NCBI RefSeq assembly: GCF_963666195.1
Contig: NZ_OY762653.1
Location: forward strand, 2,096,501-2,160,500
Source of the DNA: Trichococcus shcherbakoviae
Lineage (GTDB): Bacteria; Bacillota; Bacilli; Lactobacillales; Aerococcaceae
Length of the DNA stretch: 64,000 nucleotides
Direction of reading: 5' to 3'
The notes below the pieces were generated by a model, which searched no databases, had not been told where the DNA came from, and worked only from the letters and a program-made list of their open reading frames with translations. Made by a program: the position numbers and the translations under genes. How positions within the stretch are numbered: position 1 is the first letter of the stretch; every line of letters starts with the position of its first letter. Positions 9,772 to 17,920 of the stretch are shown in pieces.

Positions 9772-10869
9772 GTGAGGTTTATTATACGTTTTGTACTCCT
9801 TTTTTGTACTACGATATTGGTGAGTATGTTGTTCACCTATCTTTTCCGAGCGGCAGCGAGACGGTTCCGCTGGACGGATAAGCCAACCAAAGCGAAAGTG
9901 CATATCAAGGAGACGCCGACGATGGGAGGCGTAGCCATATTCTTGGCTTTTTGGGGTGCCTATTTTCTAGGGATCCCACTGAATGTTCGTTCGGGCTTTG
10001 CGGGCATCATTTTTTTGAGTTCGTTAATCATACTAGTCACGGGAATCATCGATGATTATTATGATTTGAGGCCTTGGCAAAAAATGATTGGTATCCTTTC
10101 TGCAGCGAACGTCCTGTATTTTTTTTCGGGCATCAAAATAGACAGCCTGACACTTAGTTATTTCGGGACGATCGAATTCCATGAAGCGGGTTACTTGGTG
10201 ATGATGCTGTGGATTGTGGTCATCACGAATGCAGTGAATCTGATGGATGGGCTGGATGGGCTGGCAACGGGCACTTCGATCATCTCACTTTCGACGATGG
10301 GCCTCGTCAGTTATTTTTTCACCGATAATATGGGTGTCATCAACGTCGCCATGATTTTCCTTTTGGTTGCGAGCCTGTTGGGTTTTTTGCCGTTCAACTT
10401 TTATCCATCCTCCATTTTCTTGGGGGATACTGGATCGTTGTTCATAGGCTTTATGATTGCGGTACTGTCCTTGTTCGACTTGAAACATGCCACCTTCGTA
10501 TCGCTCCTGATACCGGTGGCCATTCTCGGAGTTCCGTTGACTGACACGATTGCCGCCGTCCTTCGCCGGACCTTGCATAAGCGGTCCATCAGCGCGAAGG
10601 ATAAAAGCCACCTGCACCACCGTTTGCTGCGCTTAGGGTTTACGCATCGTCAGACCGTTTTGGTCATCTACGCGTTGGCGATCATCTTTTCTTTGACTGC
10701 TATCCTGTTCCCAATTTCTTCATTCTGGGGGACGGTAGTTTTAGGATTAGGTTTGATTTACGGCGTGATGCTCTTCATCGCTTCCTTCAATTTGTTGGAC
10801 AGCAACCGCTCCAAGTTGCGCAAGACATTGTATCGCCTTTTGAGGGAAAAGGACGACAAAAACAAATGA
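9772..10869 (+). CDS. tagO: Undecaprenyl-phosphate GlcNAc-1-phosphate transferase (TagO/WecA-like)
   Basis: Membrane enzyme that loads GlcNAc-1-phosphate from UDP-GlcNAc onto undecaprenyl phosphate, the first step for teichoic acids or other wall glycopolymers. 365 residues, about ten membrane segments. Seen motifs: DKPTKAKVHIKETPTMGG (residues 23-40), DDYYDLRPW, NLMDGLDGLATG (Asp-rich catalytic loop), FLGDTGSLFIGF and the HLHHRLLRLG motif typical of the WecA/TagO branch rather than MraY. The start is GTG 9772, because AAAGGAGGGG sits just upstream; longer starts at TTG 9697 or ATG 9736 would place that site inside the gene. A bidirectional terminator overlaps the stop codon. Confidence 0.9.
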   Translation: MRFIIRFVLLFCTTILVSMLFTYLFRAAARRFRWTDKPTKAKVHIKETPTMGGVAIFLAFWGAYFLGIPLNVRSGFAGIIFLSSLIILVTGIIDDYYDLRPWQKMIGILSAANVLYFFSGIKIDSLTLSYFGTIEFHEAGYLVMMLWIVVITNAVNLMDGLDGLATGTSIISLSTMGLVSYFFTDNMGVINVAMIFLLVASLLGFLPFNFYPSSIFLGDTGSLFIGFMIAVLSLFDLKHATFVSLLIPVAILGVPLTDTIAAVLRRTLHKRSISAKDKSHLHHRLLRLGFTHRQTVLVIYALAIIFSLTAILFPISSFWGTVVLGLGLIYGVMLFIASFNLLDSNRSKLRKTLYRLLREKDDKNK

Positions 10870-10917
10870 ACAAGCCATGAAAGCCAAATAGGCTATCACG
10901 CGCTTGTTCATTTTTTT
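10865..10917 (+). terminator. Bidirectional terminator between convergent genes
   Basis: AATGAACAAGC (10865-10875) pairs with GCTTGTTCATT (10902-10912), enclosing GCC/GGC, with T-run 10911-10917. On the minus strand the stem is followed by TTTGTTTTTG. It overlaps the tagO stop codon and lies 10 bp past the end of the minus-strand yigZ gene. Confidence 0.9.
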
Positions 10918-10926
10918 ATTCAAAAT

Positions 10927-11598
10927 TTATTCAATTTCGCCTTCATCAGCTTCGTCGTAAGCTGGGGAGACCGGACGCTCCACGTACTCCTCTTCGCCGA
11001 TTTCAAAGACGACACGGCCGTTCATGACATCCGTAACAGCATCCTGGAAACGGCTGATGTCCTCAGCAGGGATGCCGCACAAAAAACAAACCTGGTCGGT
11101 GTATTGGGCCTCAATCAGAGTGTAGGGCGACTGCGCCAAGTAATTCTCCAATTTTCCGTATGCGGCATAGGAAACGATGCAGCCGACTTTTGTCTGGAGG
11201 CTGCGGACAACGATGCCGATGTCCTTCAGTGCGGTCGACACGGATCGGCTGTATGCGCGGATCAATCCGCCGGCCCCCAACTTTGTCCCGCCGAAATAGC
11301 GGGTGACGACGGCTGCGACGTAACGCAGCTCGTTTTTCTTGAGCACTTCCAGCATCGGGACGCCGGCTGTTCCGGATGGCTCGCCGTCGTCATGGGCGCG
11401 CTGGATTTCGTTCTGGTCGCCGATCAGGTAAGCGGAACAGTTGTGCGTAGCTTTCCAATGTTCTTTTTTGACGGCTTGGATGAAGTCTTTGGCCTCGTCC
11501 TCGGAATGGACACGTTTGAGGCTGCAGATGAAGCGGGAACCCTTGATGATGATTTCTGTAACGCCGCTCTCTGCGATAGTGTGATAGGTTGTCAGCAT
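10927..11598 (-). CDS. yigZ: YigZ/IMPACT family protein (UPF0029)
   Basis: 223 residues. The N-terminal UPF0029 domain shows the family signatures GSRFICSLKRV, DDGEPSGTAGVPML and VVTRYFGGTKLGAGGLIRAYS (to about residue 120), followed by a ferredoxin-like C-terminal domain of about 80 residues. The family is linked to translation control (the eukaryotic IMPACT protein), but the bacterial role is not settled. Ribosome site GGAGGGGAAAGG upstream. Transcribed divergently from murE. Confidence 0.9.
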   Translation of the reverse strand: MLTTYHTIAESGVTEIIIKGSRFICSLKRVHSEDEAKDFIQAVKKEHWKATHNCSAYLIGDQNEIQRAHDDGEPSGTAGVPMLEVLKKNELRYVAAVVTRYFGGTKLGAGGLIRAYSRSVSTALKDIGIVVRSLQTKVGCIVSYAAYGKLENYLAQSPYTLIEAQYTDQVCFLCGIPAEDISRFQDAVTDVMNGRVVFEIGEEEYVERPVSPAYDEADEGEIE

Positions 11599-11628
11599 AT
11601 CCTTTCCCCTCCAAGTTTTTTTATTCTC

Positions 11629-11657
11629 ATTTTACCACAGAGACGCTCGGATGACAG
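11629..11657 (-). promoter_or_regulatory. yigZ promoter
   Basis: On the minus strand CTGTCA (11652-11657), a 17-bp spacer and TAAAAT (11629-11634), preceded by TGG, giving an extended -10. Confidence 0.55.
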
Positions 11658-11757
11658 GCCACGAACAAGGAAAGGGACTTTCCGAACATTTCCATTTGTG
11701 GTATTGTTAGATGGAATAGACCAAACGGCCACAGGGGTCGATGGAAAGGTGATCTGC

Positions 11758-13251
11758 GTGAAAGCTACAGATTTAATCGATGTACTCAAAATGAAAAAAA
11801 TTGTCGGGAGCTTGGATCCCGCTTTGAATATTGGAAAAATCAGTCAGGATTCCCGCGATATCCAATCGGGGGATCTGTTTATCTGCATCGACGGTACGCA
11901 AGTCGATGGCCACAATTACGTTGAGACGGCGGTCGCCAATGGTGCCGGCTTGATTGTCGCCCATAGGGACATTGAAAAAGTGGCAGCATCTGTCCCGGTC
12001 GTATATGTTCCGGATACGGGCAAAGCGATGAGTCTGCTTGCGAATCATTATTATGCTTATCCGAGCGAGGCGATGAAAGTCATCGGCGTCACGGGGACAA
12101 ACGGAAAGACGACGGTAACCTACTTGGTGGAAGCCATCCTGAAGGCGATGGACAAAAAAACCGGCCTGATGGGCACCATCGAAATGCATATCGGCGACGA
12201 GGTGCACAAAACGAAAAACACGACGCCAGACAGCATCACGATGCAAAAGGCCCTGCACCTTATGGCTGAGAAGGAGACGGAATACTTCACGCTGGAACTG
12301 TCCTCGATCGCTTTGGAAATGGGCAGGGCATGGGGGCTTGATCTAGATGTCGCGATCATGACGAACCTGACGCATGAACATATGGAATTCCATCACACGA
12401 TGGAAGCCTATGCCGAAGCGAAAAAGCTGCTCTTCTCCCAATTGGGGAACGGCCGCAAAAACGGACGGACGAAAGCGGCGGTACTGAATGCGGATGATGA
12501 AACGATCCACAGCTACCGCATCGCTACGGCGGCAGAAGTCATTTCTTACAGCGTGAAGGATGAAACGGCTGATTTCTTCGCAACGGATATCACATACAGC
12601 CGGACGCAGACCCGCTTCGATCTGGTCGTAAATGGGGAACGTTATCCGGTCGTGACGAACTTGGTGGGGCTCTTTAATGTCTCCAATACATTGGCTGCGC
12701 TGGCGGCTGTTTACGCAGTGGGCATTCCGTTGGAGGATGCAACAAAAGCGGTAGCGTCATTGGCTGGTGTCACCGGCAGATTGGAGATTGTCCCTGGCGC
12801 GAGCGACATCGGCGTCTATGTCGACTTTGCCCATTCGCCCGACGCGATGGAAAAAGTATTGAGTGTGGTGCGCGAATTCACCCAAGGCAGAGTCATTTCC
12901 GTTTTCGGCGGCGCTGGGGAACGGGAGCATGAAAAACGCCCGATCATGGCCCGCATCGGTACGGAACTTTCCGATTATGTGGTCCTGACGACGGACGATA
13001 CCGGGAAAGAACCGCAGGAACAGATCATCGCGATGATGCTTGCCGGCATCGAAAAAGACAACTATGAATACATCGAAAACCGCAAGGAAGCCATCCAGCA
13101 TGCCATCGCCATCGCAGAACCGGGAGATACGGTCATCCTGCTGGGGCGCGGACACGAGGCTGACTACAACGACAGAGGCAGAATGATCCGCCTGTTGGAC
13201 AGTGAAGTGGCGGCTGAAGCGATTGAATTGCGCAACGAGCGGTTAAGCTAA
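11758..13251 (+). CDS. murE: MurE-like UDP-N-acetylmuramoyl-dipeptide ligase (divergent)
   Basis: Mur ligase that adds the third amino acid to UDP-MurNAc-L-Ala-D-Glu in the cytosol. 497 residues: N-terminal UDP-binding domain (QDSRDIQSGDLFICI), central ATPase with GVTGTNGKTTVTY near 108-120, and C-terminal ligase domain. The specificity loop reads TTDDTGKE (411-418), where meso-DAP enzymes have DNPR. The usual late GKGHE block reads GRGHEADYN. L-lysine is the likely substrate in this order, but the sequence does not prove it. Start GTG 11758 has AAAGGTGAT upstream. The open frame runs 654 bp further upstream, opposite yigZ; that part is not a real gene. Confidence 0.85.
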   Translation: MKATDLIDVLKMKKIVGSLDPALNIGKISQDSRDIQSGDLFICIDGTQVDGHNYVETAVANGAGLIVAHRDIEKVAASVPVVYVPDTGKAMSLLANHYYAYPSEAMKVIGVTGTNGKTTVTYLVEAILKAMDKKTGLMGTIEMHIGDEVHKTKNTTPDSITMQKALHLMAEKETEYFTLELSSIALEMGRAWGLDLDVAIMTNLTHEHMEFHHTMEAYAEAKKLLFSQLGNGRKNGRTKAAVLNADDETIHSYRIATAAEVISYSVKDETADFFATDITYSRTQTRFDLVVNGERYPVVTNLVGLFNVSNTLAALAAVYAVGIPLEDATKAVASLAGVTGRLEIVPGASDIGVYVDFAHSPDAMEKVLSVVREFTQGRVISVFGGAGEREHEKRPIMARIGTELSDYVVLTTDDTGKEPQEQIIAMMLAGIEKDNYEYIENRKEAIQHAIAIAEPGDTVILLGRGHEADYNDRGRMIRLLDSEVAAEAIELRNERLS

Positions 13252-13280
13252 ATAACGAGCAGAAAGTTTGAGGATTTTCC

Positions 13281-14147
13281 ATGAAAATTGCAGTAGTTAC
13301 GGACAGTACCGCTTATCTGACGGCCGACATACGCCAGCGGCACCATATTCATATGCTGCCATTAGTCGTGAATATCGGAGAAAAATCATATGAAGAAGAA
13401 ATAGATCTGGTTGCTGAGGATTTTTATGCCTTGATGAAATCATCTGGCGATTTCCCAAAAAGCTCCCAACCAGCAGTGGGTGCCATGCATCAGTTGTATG
13501 AAGAATTGGCGAAGGAACATGATGCGATCATCAGCATCCATCTCTCAAGCGGCATCAGCGGCACCTACCAGAATGCTGCCGCTCTAAGCAGGGAATATCC
13601 GGAATTCAACATCCATGCCTTCGATTCTGAAATAAGCTGTTATGTGCAGGCCCGCTTCGTCTTGGAGGCTGCAAGGTTGGCTTCTGCCGGCATTGAGCCG
13701 GGGCAGATCATGGCGAGATTGGATCATATGAAAAAACGTTCCCACGCTTACTTTATGGTGGACGATCTGATGAACCTGCAGCGCGGCGGCAGATTATCCG
13801 GTGGGGCGGCTGTCATCGGCTCCATCATGAAAATCAAACCGGTCTTGCATTTCTCGGACAAAAAGATAGTCGTTTTCGAAAAAATCAGGACCAATGCAAG
13901 GGCATTGCGAAGGATCGAAGAACTGTTGGGCCAGACGGTTTCAAAGGCTGATTATCCGATCATCGCAACCGTCATCCATGGCAATATTCCTGAAAAAGGG
14001 CAAGATTGGCTGGAGCATCTCCAAGGAAAATTTCCGGACATCCGCTTCGAATTGAGTTATTTCGGCCCTGTCATCGGGACGCATTTGGGTGAGGGTGCGC
14101 TGGGGCTGACCTGGACGGAAGACACAGAATTGAGCTATCCGATATAG
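13281..14147 (+). CDS. DegV family fatty-acid-binding protein
   Basis: 288 residues. Members bind a fatty acid; in staphylococci and streptococci the FakB type presents it to the kinase FakA. Visible motifs: VTDSTAYL at the start, SSGISGTYQNA near residue 90, and LQRGGRLSGGAAVIG near 170. The two-lobe DegV fold is expected over the whole length. It follows murE by 29 bp and ends at a terminator. No fakA-like kinase gene lies nearby, so the FakB role is inference. Confidence 0.9.
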   Translation: MKIAVVTDSTAYLTADIRQRHHIHMLPLVVNIGEKSYEEEIDLVAEDFYALMKSSGDFPKSSQPAVGAMHQLYEELAKEHDAIISIHLSSGISGTYQNAAALSREYPEFNIHAFDSEISCYVQARFVLEAARLASAGIEPGQIMARLDHMKKRSHAYFMVDDLMNLQRGGRLSGGAAVIGSIMKIKPVLHFSDKKIVVFEKIRTNARALRRIEELLGQTVSKADYPIIATVIHGNIPEKGQDWLEHLQGKFPDIRFELSYFGPVIGTHLGEGALGLTWTEDTELSYPI

Positions 14148-14179
14148 GCAACAAATATTTGCGGCAATCATACATTCAT

Positions 14180-14222
14180 CTGGAAGGAAGGGCCATTGGG
14201 GTCCTGTCCTTCCAGTTTTTTT
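14180..14222 (+). terminator. Rho-independent terminator after degV
   Basis: CTGGAAGGA (14180-14188) pairs with TCCTTCCAG (14207-14215) and is followed by a 7-T run. Confidence 0.9.
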
Positions 14223-14275
14223 CTTGGGAAAATTTTTTGAGCTTTTTTATATAAAACGGATTGTGGGGTGCTGTT

Positions 14276-14863
14276 GTGAGAGTGTTTATCGGCGTCAGAT
14301 TGCCTGAATCCATCAAAGAACAACTGGGGGCCGTTCAGGAAGAAGTGAAGCGTGCCAGCCTCAAAGGATCATTCACGGATCCGGATAACTTTCATTTGAC
14401 GATGCGTTTTATCGGGGAAGTGAATCCGGAACAGAAATGTGCGATCGAAACGGCGCTGGCCCGCTGCACACAAGAACAGGGTCCCTTCCAGATTGAAACC
14501 GCGGGATTGGGTAATTTTTTTAAAAAAAATAAGTGGATCATCTGGCTGGGCATAAAAGAAAGCAGACAGCTCCATCAAGTCTATGATCAGCTTAACGCGG
14601 AACTTTTGGGGGAAGCAACGACAGTCGCGGACGAGGTTGCCTTCATTCCGCACCTTACGCTCGGTCGGGGGATTGTGCTGTCGCAGGAGTGGGAAGATTT
14701 ATGCAAAGTGCCGCTGCCCTCTGACCAGAAAATCCCGGTCACCGCGCTGACGCTGTTTGAAAGTGTGCGGGTGAACGGAAAGCTGGTTTATCGCCCGATT
14801 GCTGATTTCCCGTTCCATGGTCAGACAAGCCGGACGATTTCCAGCAAACAAACAAATCCCTGA
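14276..14863 (+). CDS. thpR: RNA 2',3'-cyclic phosphodiesterase (2H family, LigT/ThpR)
   Basis: 195 residues. Two-histidine phosphodiesterase fold with both catalytic HxTx motifs: HLTMRFIG near residue 39 and HLTLGRG near 127. Family members open 2',3'-cyclic phosphates on RNA. GTG 14276 is chosen because GGGGTG lies 6 bp upstream; a TTG at 14261 is the other in-frame option. It lies between two terminators, upstream of the comF genes. Confidence 0.88.
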   Translation: MRVFIGVRLPESIKEQLGAVQEEVKRASLKGSFTDPDNFHLTMRFIGEVNPEQKCAIETALARCTQEQGPFQIETAGLGNFFKKNKWIIWLGIKESRQLHQVYDQLNAELLGEATTVADEVAFIPHLTLGRGIVLSQEWEDLCKVPLPSDQKIPVTALTLFESVRVNGKLVYRPIADFPFHGQTSRTISSKQTNP

Positions 14864-14875
14864 CCGGAAACAGAA

Positions 14876-14921
14876 AGCCACCATTCTTCGCATAAACAGC
14901 GGAAGAGTGGCGGCTTTTTTT
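14876..14921 (+). terminator. Terminator after thpR
   Basis: An imperfect long stem (AAGCC-a-CCA-t-TCTTCGC with GCGgAAGAgTGGcGGCTT) is followed by 7 T. Its T-run also forms the T-tract of the comFA motif at 14915-14929. Confidence 0.8.
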
Positions 14922-14929
14922 GCGTATGC
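14915..14929 (+). promoter_or_regulatory. Candidate competence (ComX/SigH-type) promoter of comFA
   Basis: A run of seven T followed by TGCGTATGC, 24 bp before ATG 14953. The layout (T-tract then a TACGAATA-like box) matches streptococcal/lactococcal cin-boxes only partly (5 of 8), but a similar motif precedes ssb at 61620-61632. Inference only. Confidence 0.35.
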
Positions 14930-14952
14930 TATCCAGGGAAGGGGAGGATGGC

Positions 14953-16323
14953 ATGGACGGGAAGGAACTGTACGGCAGGGAGTTGACGAGGAGCGAGTGC
15001 CGCAGCGCAGACGAAGCGCTGTTGGCTCTGACTGAGAAGCGGCCCGGTTTGGTCAGCGCAAACGGGAAGTTGACCTGTGCCCGCTGCGGAAACCAAGAAA
15101 GGAAAAAGATGCAGGTAGCGCCATGTTCTTGCGGAGCTGCTTGTCAGTATTGCTTGAGTTGCCTGAACATGGGGAAAATCAAAAGCTGCACAATTCTCCA
15201 TCATCTGCCGGAAACCAACTCGTTCGCATGGCCCCAGGAACCGATTCTGCAATGGAAGGGCCAGTTGTCTTCGGAACAGAATCGTGCATCTGAAGAAATC
15301 GTGGGAACGGTCCTTTGTGAAGGGACACGCCTGATCTGGGCCGTTGCCGGTGCCGGGAAGACCGAGATGATTTTTGAAGGGATTGCAGCCTGTTTGGGCA
15401 AAGGCGGGAGAGTCTGCCTGGCGTCCCCGCGTGTGGACGTTTGTCTGGAACTGGCCCCACGGATCAAGCAGGCATTCCCGGCCGTCCCTTTGGCTTTGCT
15501 CTATGGAGGCAAGGAGGAGGGCTACAGCTACACGCCGCTTGTAATTGCCACTACCCATCAATTGCTGCGTTTCCGGGAAGCGTTCGATCTCCTGATCATC
15601 GACGAAATCGACTCTTTCCCATACCACAACGATGCGAGCTTGCAATTCGGGGCGCAAAAATCCAGAAAAAAAGCGAGCGCGCTGGTTTATTTGACGGCAA
15701 CGCCTTCAGTTGTCATGCAAAATGACATCAAGCGCGGCAAATTGGAAGCGACTGTCTTGCCTGCCCGCTATCACGGCTTTGCGTTGCCCGAACCAGAGTG
15801 TCGGTGGGTCGGTGATTGGCGCAAGGCCATCAACAAAAAGAAAACAGCCCGATTCCTTACATTGATCCGAAGGCAGCTCCAAAAGAAGCGACGCTTTCTG
15901 CTTTTTTTGCCGCATATCCAACTGATGGAAGAGCTGGACGGATGGTTGAGGGAACTTTTTCCGGACAAGCATTTCACTTGCGTTTCGGCGAGCGACCCTG
16001 ACCGTGAGGAGAAAGTGAAAAGGATGCGGGCGGAGGAATATGATTTTTTGATGACGACGACCATATTGGAGCGCGGCGTGACTTTCAGGGATATCGATGT
16101 GATCGTGCTCGGTGCGGAAGATCGGGTCTTCACGGAAGCCTCGTTGGTGCAGATTGCTGGCAGGGCAGGCAGGCACAAAGACTTTCCGACGGGGTGGGTC
16201 TGTTTTGCCCATGCTGGCGAAACGAAAGCCATCCAAGGCGCGGTTCGGCAGATACGCTCGATGAACCGGGATGCTGGAAGAAGGGGGCTGCTGAATGGGC
16301 CAGTGTCTGTTTTGCCAAAATGA
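14953..16323 (+). CDS. comFA: ComFA, competence DNA helicase/translocase
   Basis: ATP-driven DEAD-type helicase that helps pull single-stranded DNA into the cell during transformation; cytosolic face of the uptake machine. 456 residues. The N-terminal zinc domain (residues 42-80) has four cysteine pairs (CARC, CSC, CQYC-LSC). It is followed by Walker A VAGAGKTEM near 140, Walker B LIIDEIDSF near 216, and a C-terminal helicase domain ending in IAGRAGRHKDFP. The start is ATG 14953, with GGGGAGG 6 bp upstream. Its last 29 bp overlap comFC. Confidence 0.95.
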   Translation: MDGKELYGRELTRSECRSADEALLALTEKRPGLVSANGKLTCARCGNQERKKMQVAPCSCGAACQYCLSCLNMGKIKSCTILHHLPETNSFAWPQEPILQWKGQLSSEQNRASEEIVGTVLCEGTRLIWAVAGAGKTEMIFEGIAACLGKGGRVCLASPRVDVCLELAPRIKQAFPAVPLALLYGGKEEGYSYTPLVIATTHQLLRFREAFDLLIIDEIDSFPYHNDASLQFGAQKSRKKASALVYLTATPSVVMQNDIKRGKLEATVLPARYHGFALPEPECRWVGDWRKAINKKKTARFLTLIRRQLQKKRRFLLFLPHIQLMEELDGWLRELFPDKHFTCVSASDPDREEKVKRMRAEEYDFLMTTTILERGVTFRDIDVIVLGAEDRVFTEASLVQIAGRAGRHKDFPTGWVCFAHAGETKAIQGAVRQIRSMNRDAGRRGLLNGPVSVLPK

Positions 16324-16984
16324 AATCCGCGAAGTTTTGACTCTCCAGGAGCTTTTCAGCTTCGGGAAAAAAGCTTACGGAACAATCTGCCGATCCTGCG
16401 ACGAAAAGTTGCCGCGTTTAGTCGCTCAAACGTGCTGCCCGGGCTGCATGCGGCCGCAAGCAACCATTGAGTGGTGCGAGGACTGCCGAAGCTGGACCTG
16501 CAGTTATCCGAAACTGCCGATCGCGCATCATGCCTGCTATGCCTATACCGGCATTGTGAAGGACTGGCTGCAACGCTACAAGTTTCAAGGCGATTACCGT
16601 CTTGCCGGTGCCTTCACGAATGATCTGCAGGCTTTCCAAAGGGCGCATCCAAAAGGGCTATTCCTCCCGTTGCCGATATCATTAGCCAGTTACGAGGAAC
16701 GGGGTTTCAACCAATGCGAAGAGATGCTGAAACAGGCAGGAATCTGCTACGTGCAATTCTTGGGAAACCAGCATGCCGGGGGGAAACAATCCGAAAAAAA
16801 CAGGCAGGAACGACTGCTGACGGCGCAACCATTTTCGTTGCGGGACGGGCACGAAAAATATCTTCAGCAGGAAATAATTCTTTTTGATGACGTCTACACT
16901 ACCGGAAGAACGCTCTACCACGCGAAAAACCTCCTGTACAAGTATGGCTTCAGATCGGTTCGTTCGATTACGATCGCAAGATAA
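16295..16984 (+). CDS. comFC: ComFC/GntX-like phosphoribosyltransferase-fold competence protein
   Basis: 229 residues. An N-terminal zinc-finger-like section has CLFC, CRSC and CCPGC pairs (residues 4-55). The PRTase-fold domain carries the PRPP-loop motif IILFDDVYTTGRTL near residue 195, preceded by the family's ERGFNQCE and QSEKNRQERL blocks. It works with ComFA in DNA uptake in other Firmicutes. The start overlaps comFA by 29 bp with an in-gene GGGGG ribosome site, so the two are translationally linked. Confidence 0.93.
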   Translation: MGQCLFCQNEIREVLTLQELFSFGKKAYGTICRSCDEKLPRLVAQTCCPGCMRPQATIEWCEDCRSWTCSYPKLPIAHHACYAYTGIVKDWLQRYKFQGDYRLAGAFTNDLQAFQRAHPKGLFLPLPISLASYEERGFNQCEEMLKQAGICYVQFLGNQHAGGKQSEKNRQERLLTAQPFSLRDGHEKYLQQEIILFDDVYTTGRTLYHAKNLLYKYGFRSVRSITIAR

Positions 16985-16997
16985 TAAATCATAAACA

Positions 16998-17026
16998 TTG
17001 AAATATTAAGGCGCTTACATTATAAT
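16998..17026 (+). promoter_or_regulatory. hpf promoter (sigma-A consensus)
   Basis: TTGAAA (16998-17003), 17-bp spacer, TATAAT (17021-17026). The leader contains two hairpins: CCTATG/CATAGG at 17043-17061 and TCTGAC/GTCAGA at 17077-17093, the latter 3 bp before the ribosome site. Confidence 0.8.
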
Positions 17027-17110
17027 GAAGTTAAAGAAACCCCCTATGAGTGGTCCATAGGTGAGGGTTGTCTTTATCTGACAATGCGTCAGACGAAAGG
17101 AGAGAGTGCT

Positions 17111-17668
17111 ATGTTTAAGTATAATGTCCGAGGAGAAAATATTGAGGTTACAGAACCGATCCGCAGCTACGCCGAGAAAAAATTAGGCAGACTGGAAAAA
17201 TACTTTGGCAACGTGCCAGAAACAACTGCGCATGTCAACTTGAAAGTATATCCATTCCCAGCCGAAAAATCTGCTAAGGTGGAAGTTACGGTTCCGCTAC
17301 CTTTCCTGGTTTTAAGAGCCGAAGAGACTTCCAATGATTTATACGGAAGCATCGATTTGGTCGTGGACAAACTTGAACGCCAAGTCCGTAAGTACAAGAC
17401 GAAGATTCATCGCAAATCCAGAGAGAGAGGATTTGATATCGGTAACGAGCCGAATCTGATCGAAGAAAAAATGGAAGACGATGAGAATCCGCTTGAAATC
17501 GTCCGCACTAAACGTCTTTCCCTCAAACCGATGGACAGTGAAGAAGCTGTATTGCAGATGAATATGCTTGGACACAACTTCTTTATCTTCGAAGATGCTG
17601 AAACGAACGGCACAAGTATCGTGTACCGCCGAAAAGACGGCAAATTCGGTCTGATCGAAACCGACTAA
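17111..17668 (+). CDS. hpf: Long-form ribosome hibernation promoting factor
   Basis: 185 residues, the length of the long HPF that dimerises 70S ribosomes to 100S in stationary phase. N-terminal S30AE domain (1-105) with FKYNVRGENIEVTEPIRSYAEKK-type start, then a charged linker, then the C-terminal dimerisation domain (about 125-185) with EAVLQMNMLGHNFFIF. Start ATG 17111 follows AAAGGAGAG. A single-gene unit with its own consensus promoter and a GC-rich terminator; in many Firmicutes it sits between comF and secA, as here. Confidence 0.96.
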   Translation: MFKYNVRGENIEVTEPIRSYAEKKLGRLEKYFGNVPETTAHVNLKVYPFPAEKSAKVEVTVPLPFLVLRAEETSNDLYGSIDLVVDKLERQVRKYKTKIHRKSRERGFDIGNEPNLIEEKMEDDENPLEIVRTKRLSLKPMDSEEAVLQMNMLGHNFFIFEDAETNGTSIVYRRKDGKFGLIETD

Positions 17669-17683
17669 ATCCGAAAATAACGT

Positions 17684-17713
17684 CCCCCGCCCTAAACGGC
17701 GGGGGGCTTTTTT
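17684..17713 (+). terminator. Rho-independent terminator after hpf
   Basis: CCCCCGCC (17684-17691) pairs with GGCGGGGG (17698-17705), followed by CTTTTTT. Confidence 0.9.
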
Positions 17714-17780
17714 GAGTGCAGGGGCTGTCACCGGATGCATCGATAAGCATCCGATGCAAGGTTTTGTTGACGGTGAGTAG

Positions 17781-17809
17781 TTCACATTAATTAAAAGTAA
17801 TGATAGAAT
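17781..17809 (+). promoter_or_regulatory. secA promoter
   Basis: TTCACA (17781-17786), 17-bp spacer, TAGAAT (17804-17809), about 110 bp upstream of the secA start. Confidence 0.65.
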
Positions 17810-17920
17810 AGTAGAGATAAAAGAATTATTTTTGCAGCAGCAACGAAGAACATATACACGCATACATACCCAGTGAAAATGATTGCTGGAATGAAATCAG
17901 ACAGCAAGAGGAGATATAGA

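Noticed and set aside
11104-11757. Long N-terminal extension of the murE reading frame
   Set aside because: It lies antisense to the well-supported yigZ gene and its promoter, has no family match, and a good ribosome site and start exist at 11758.
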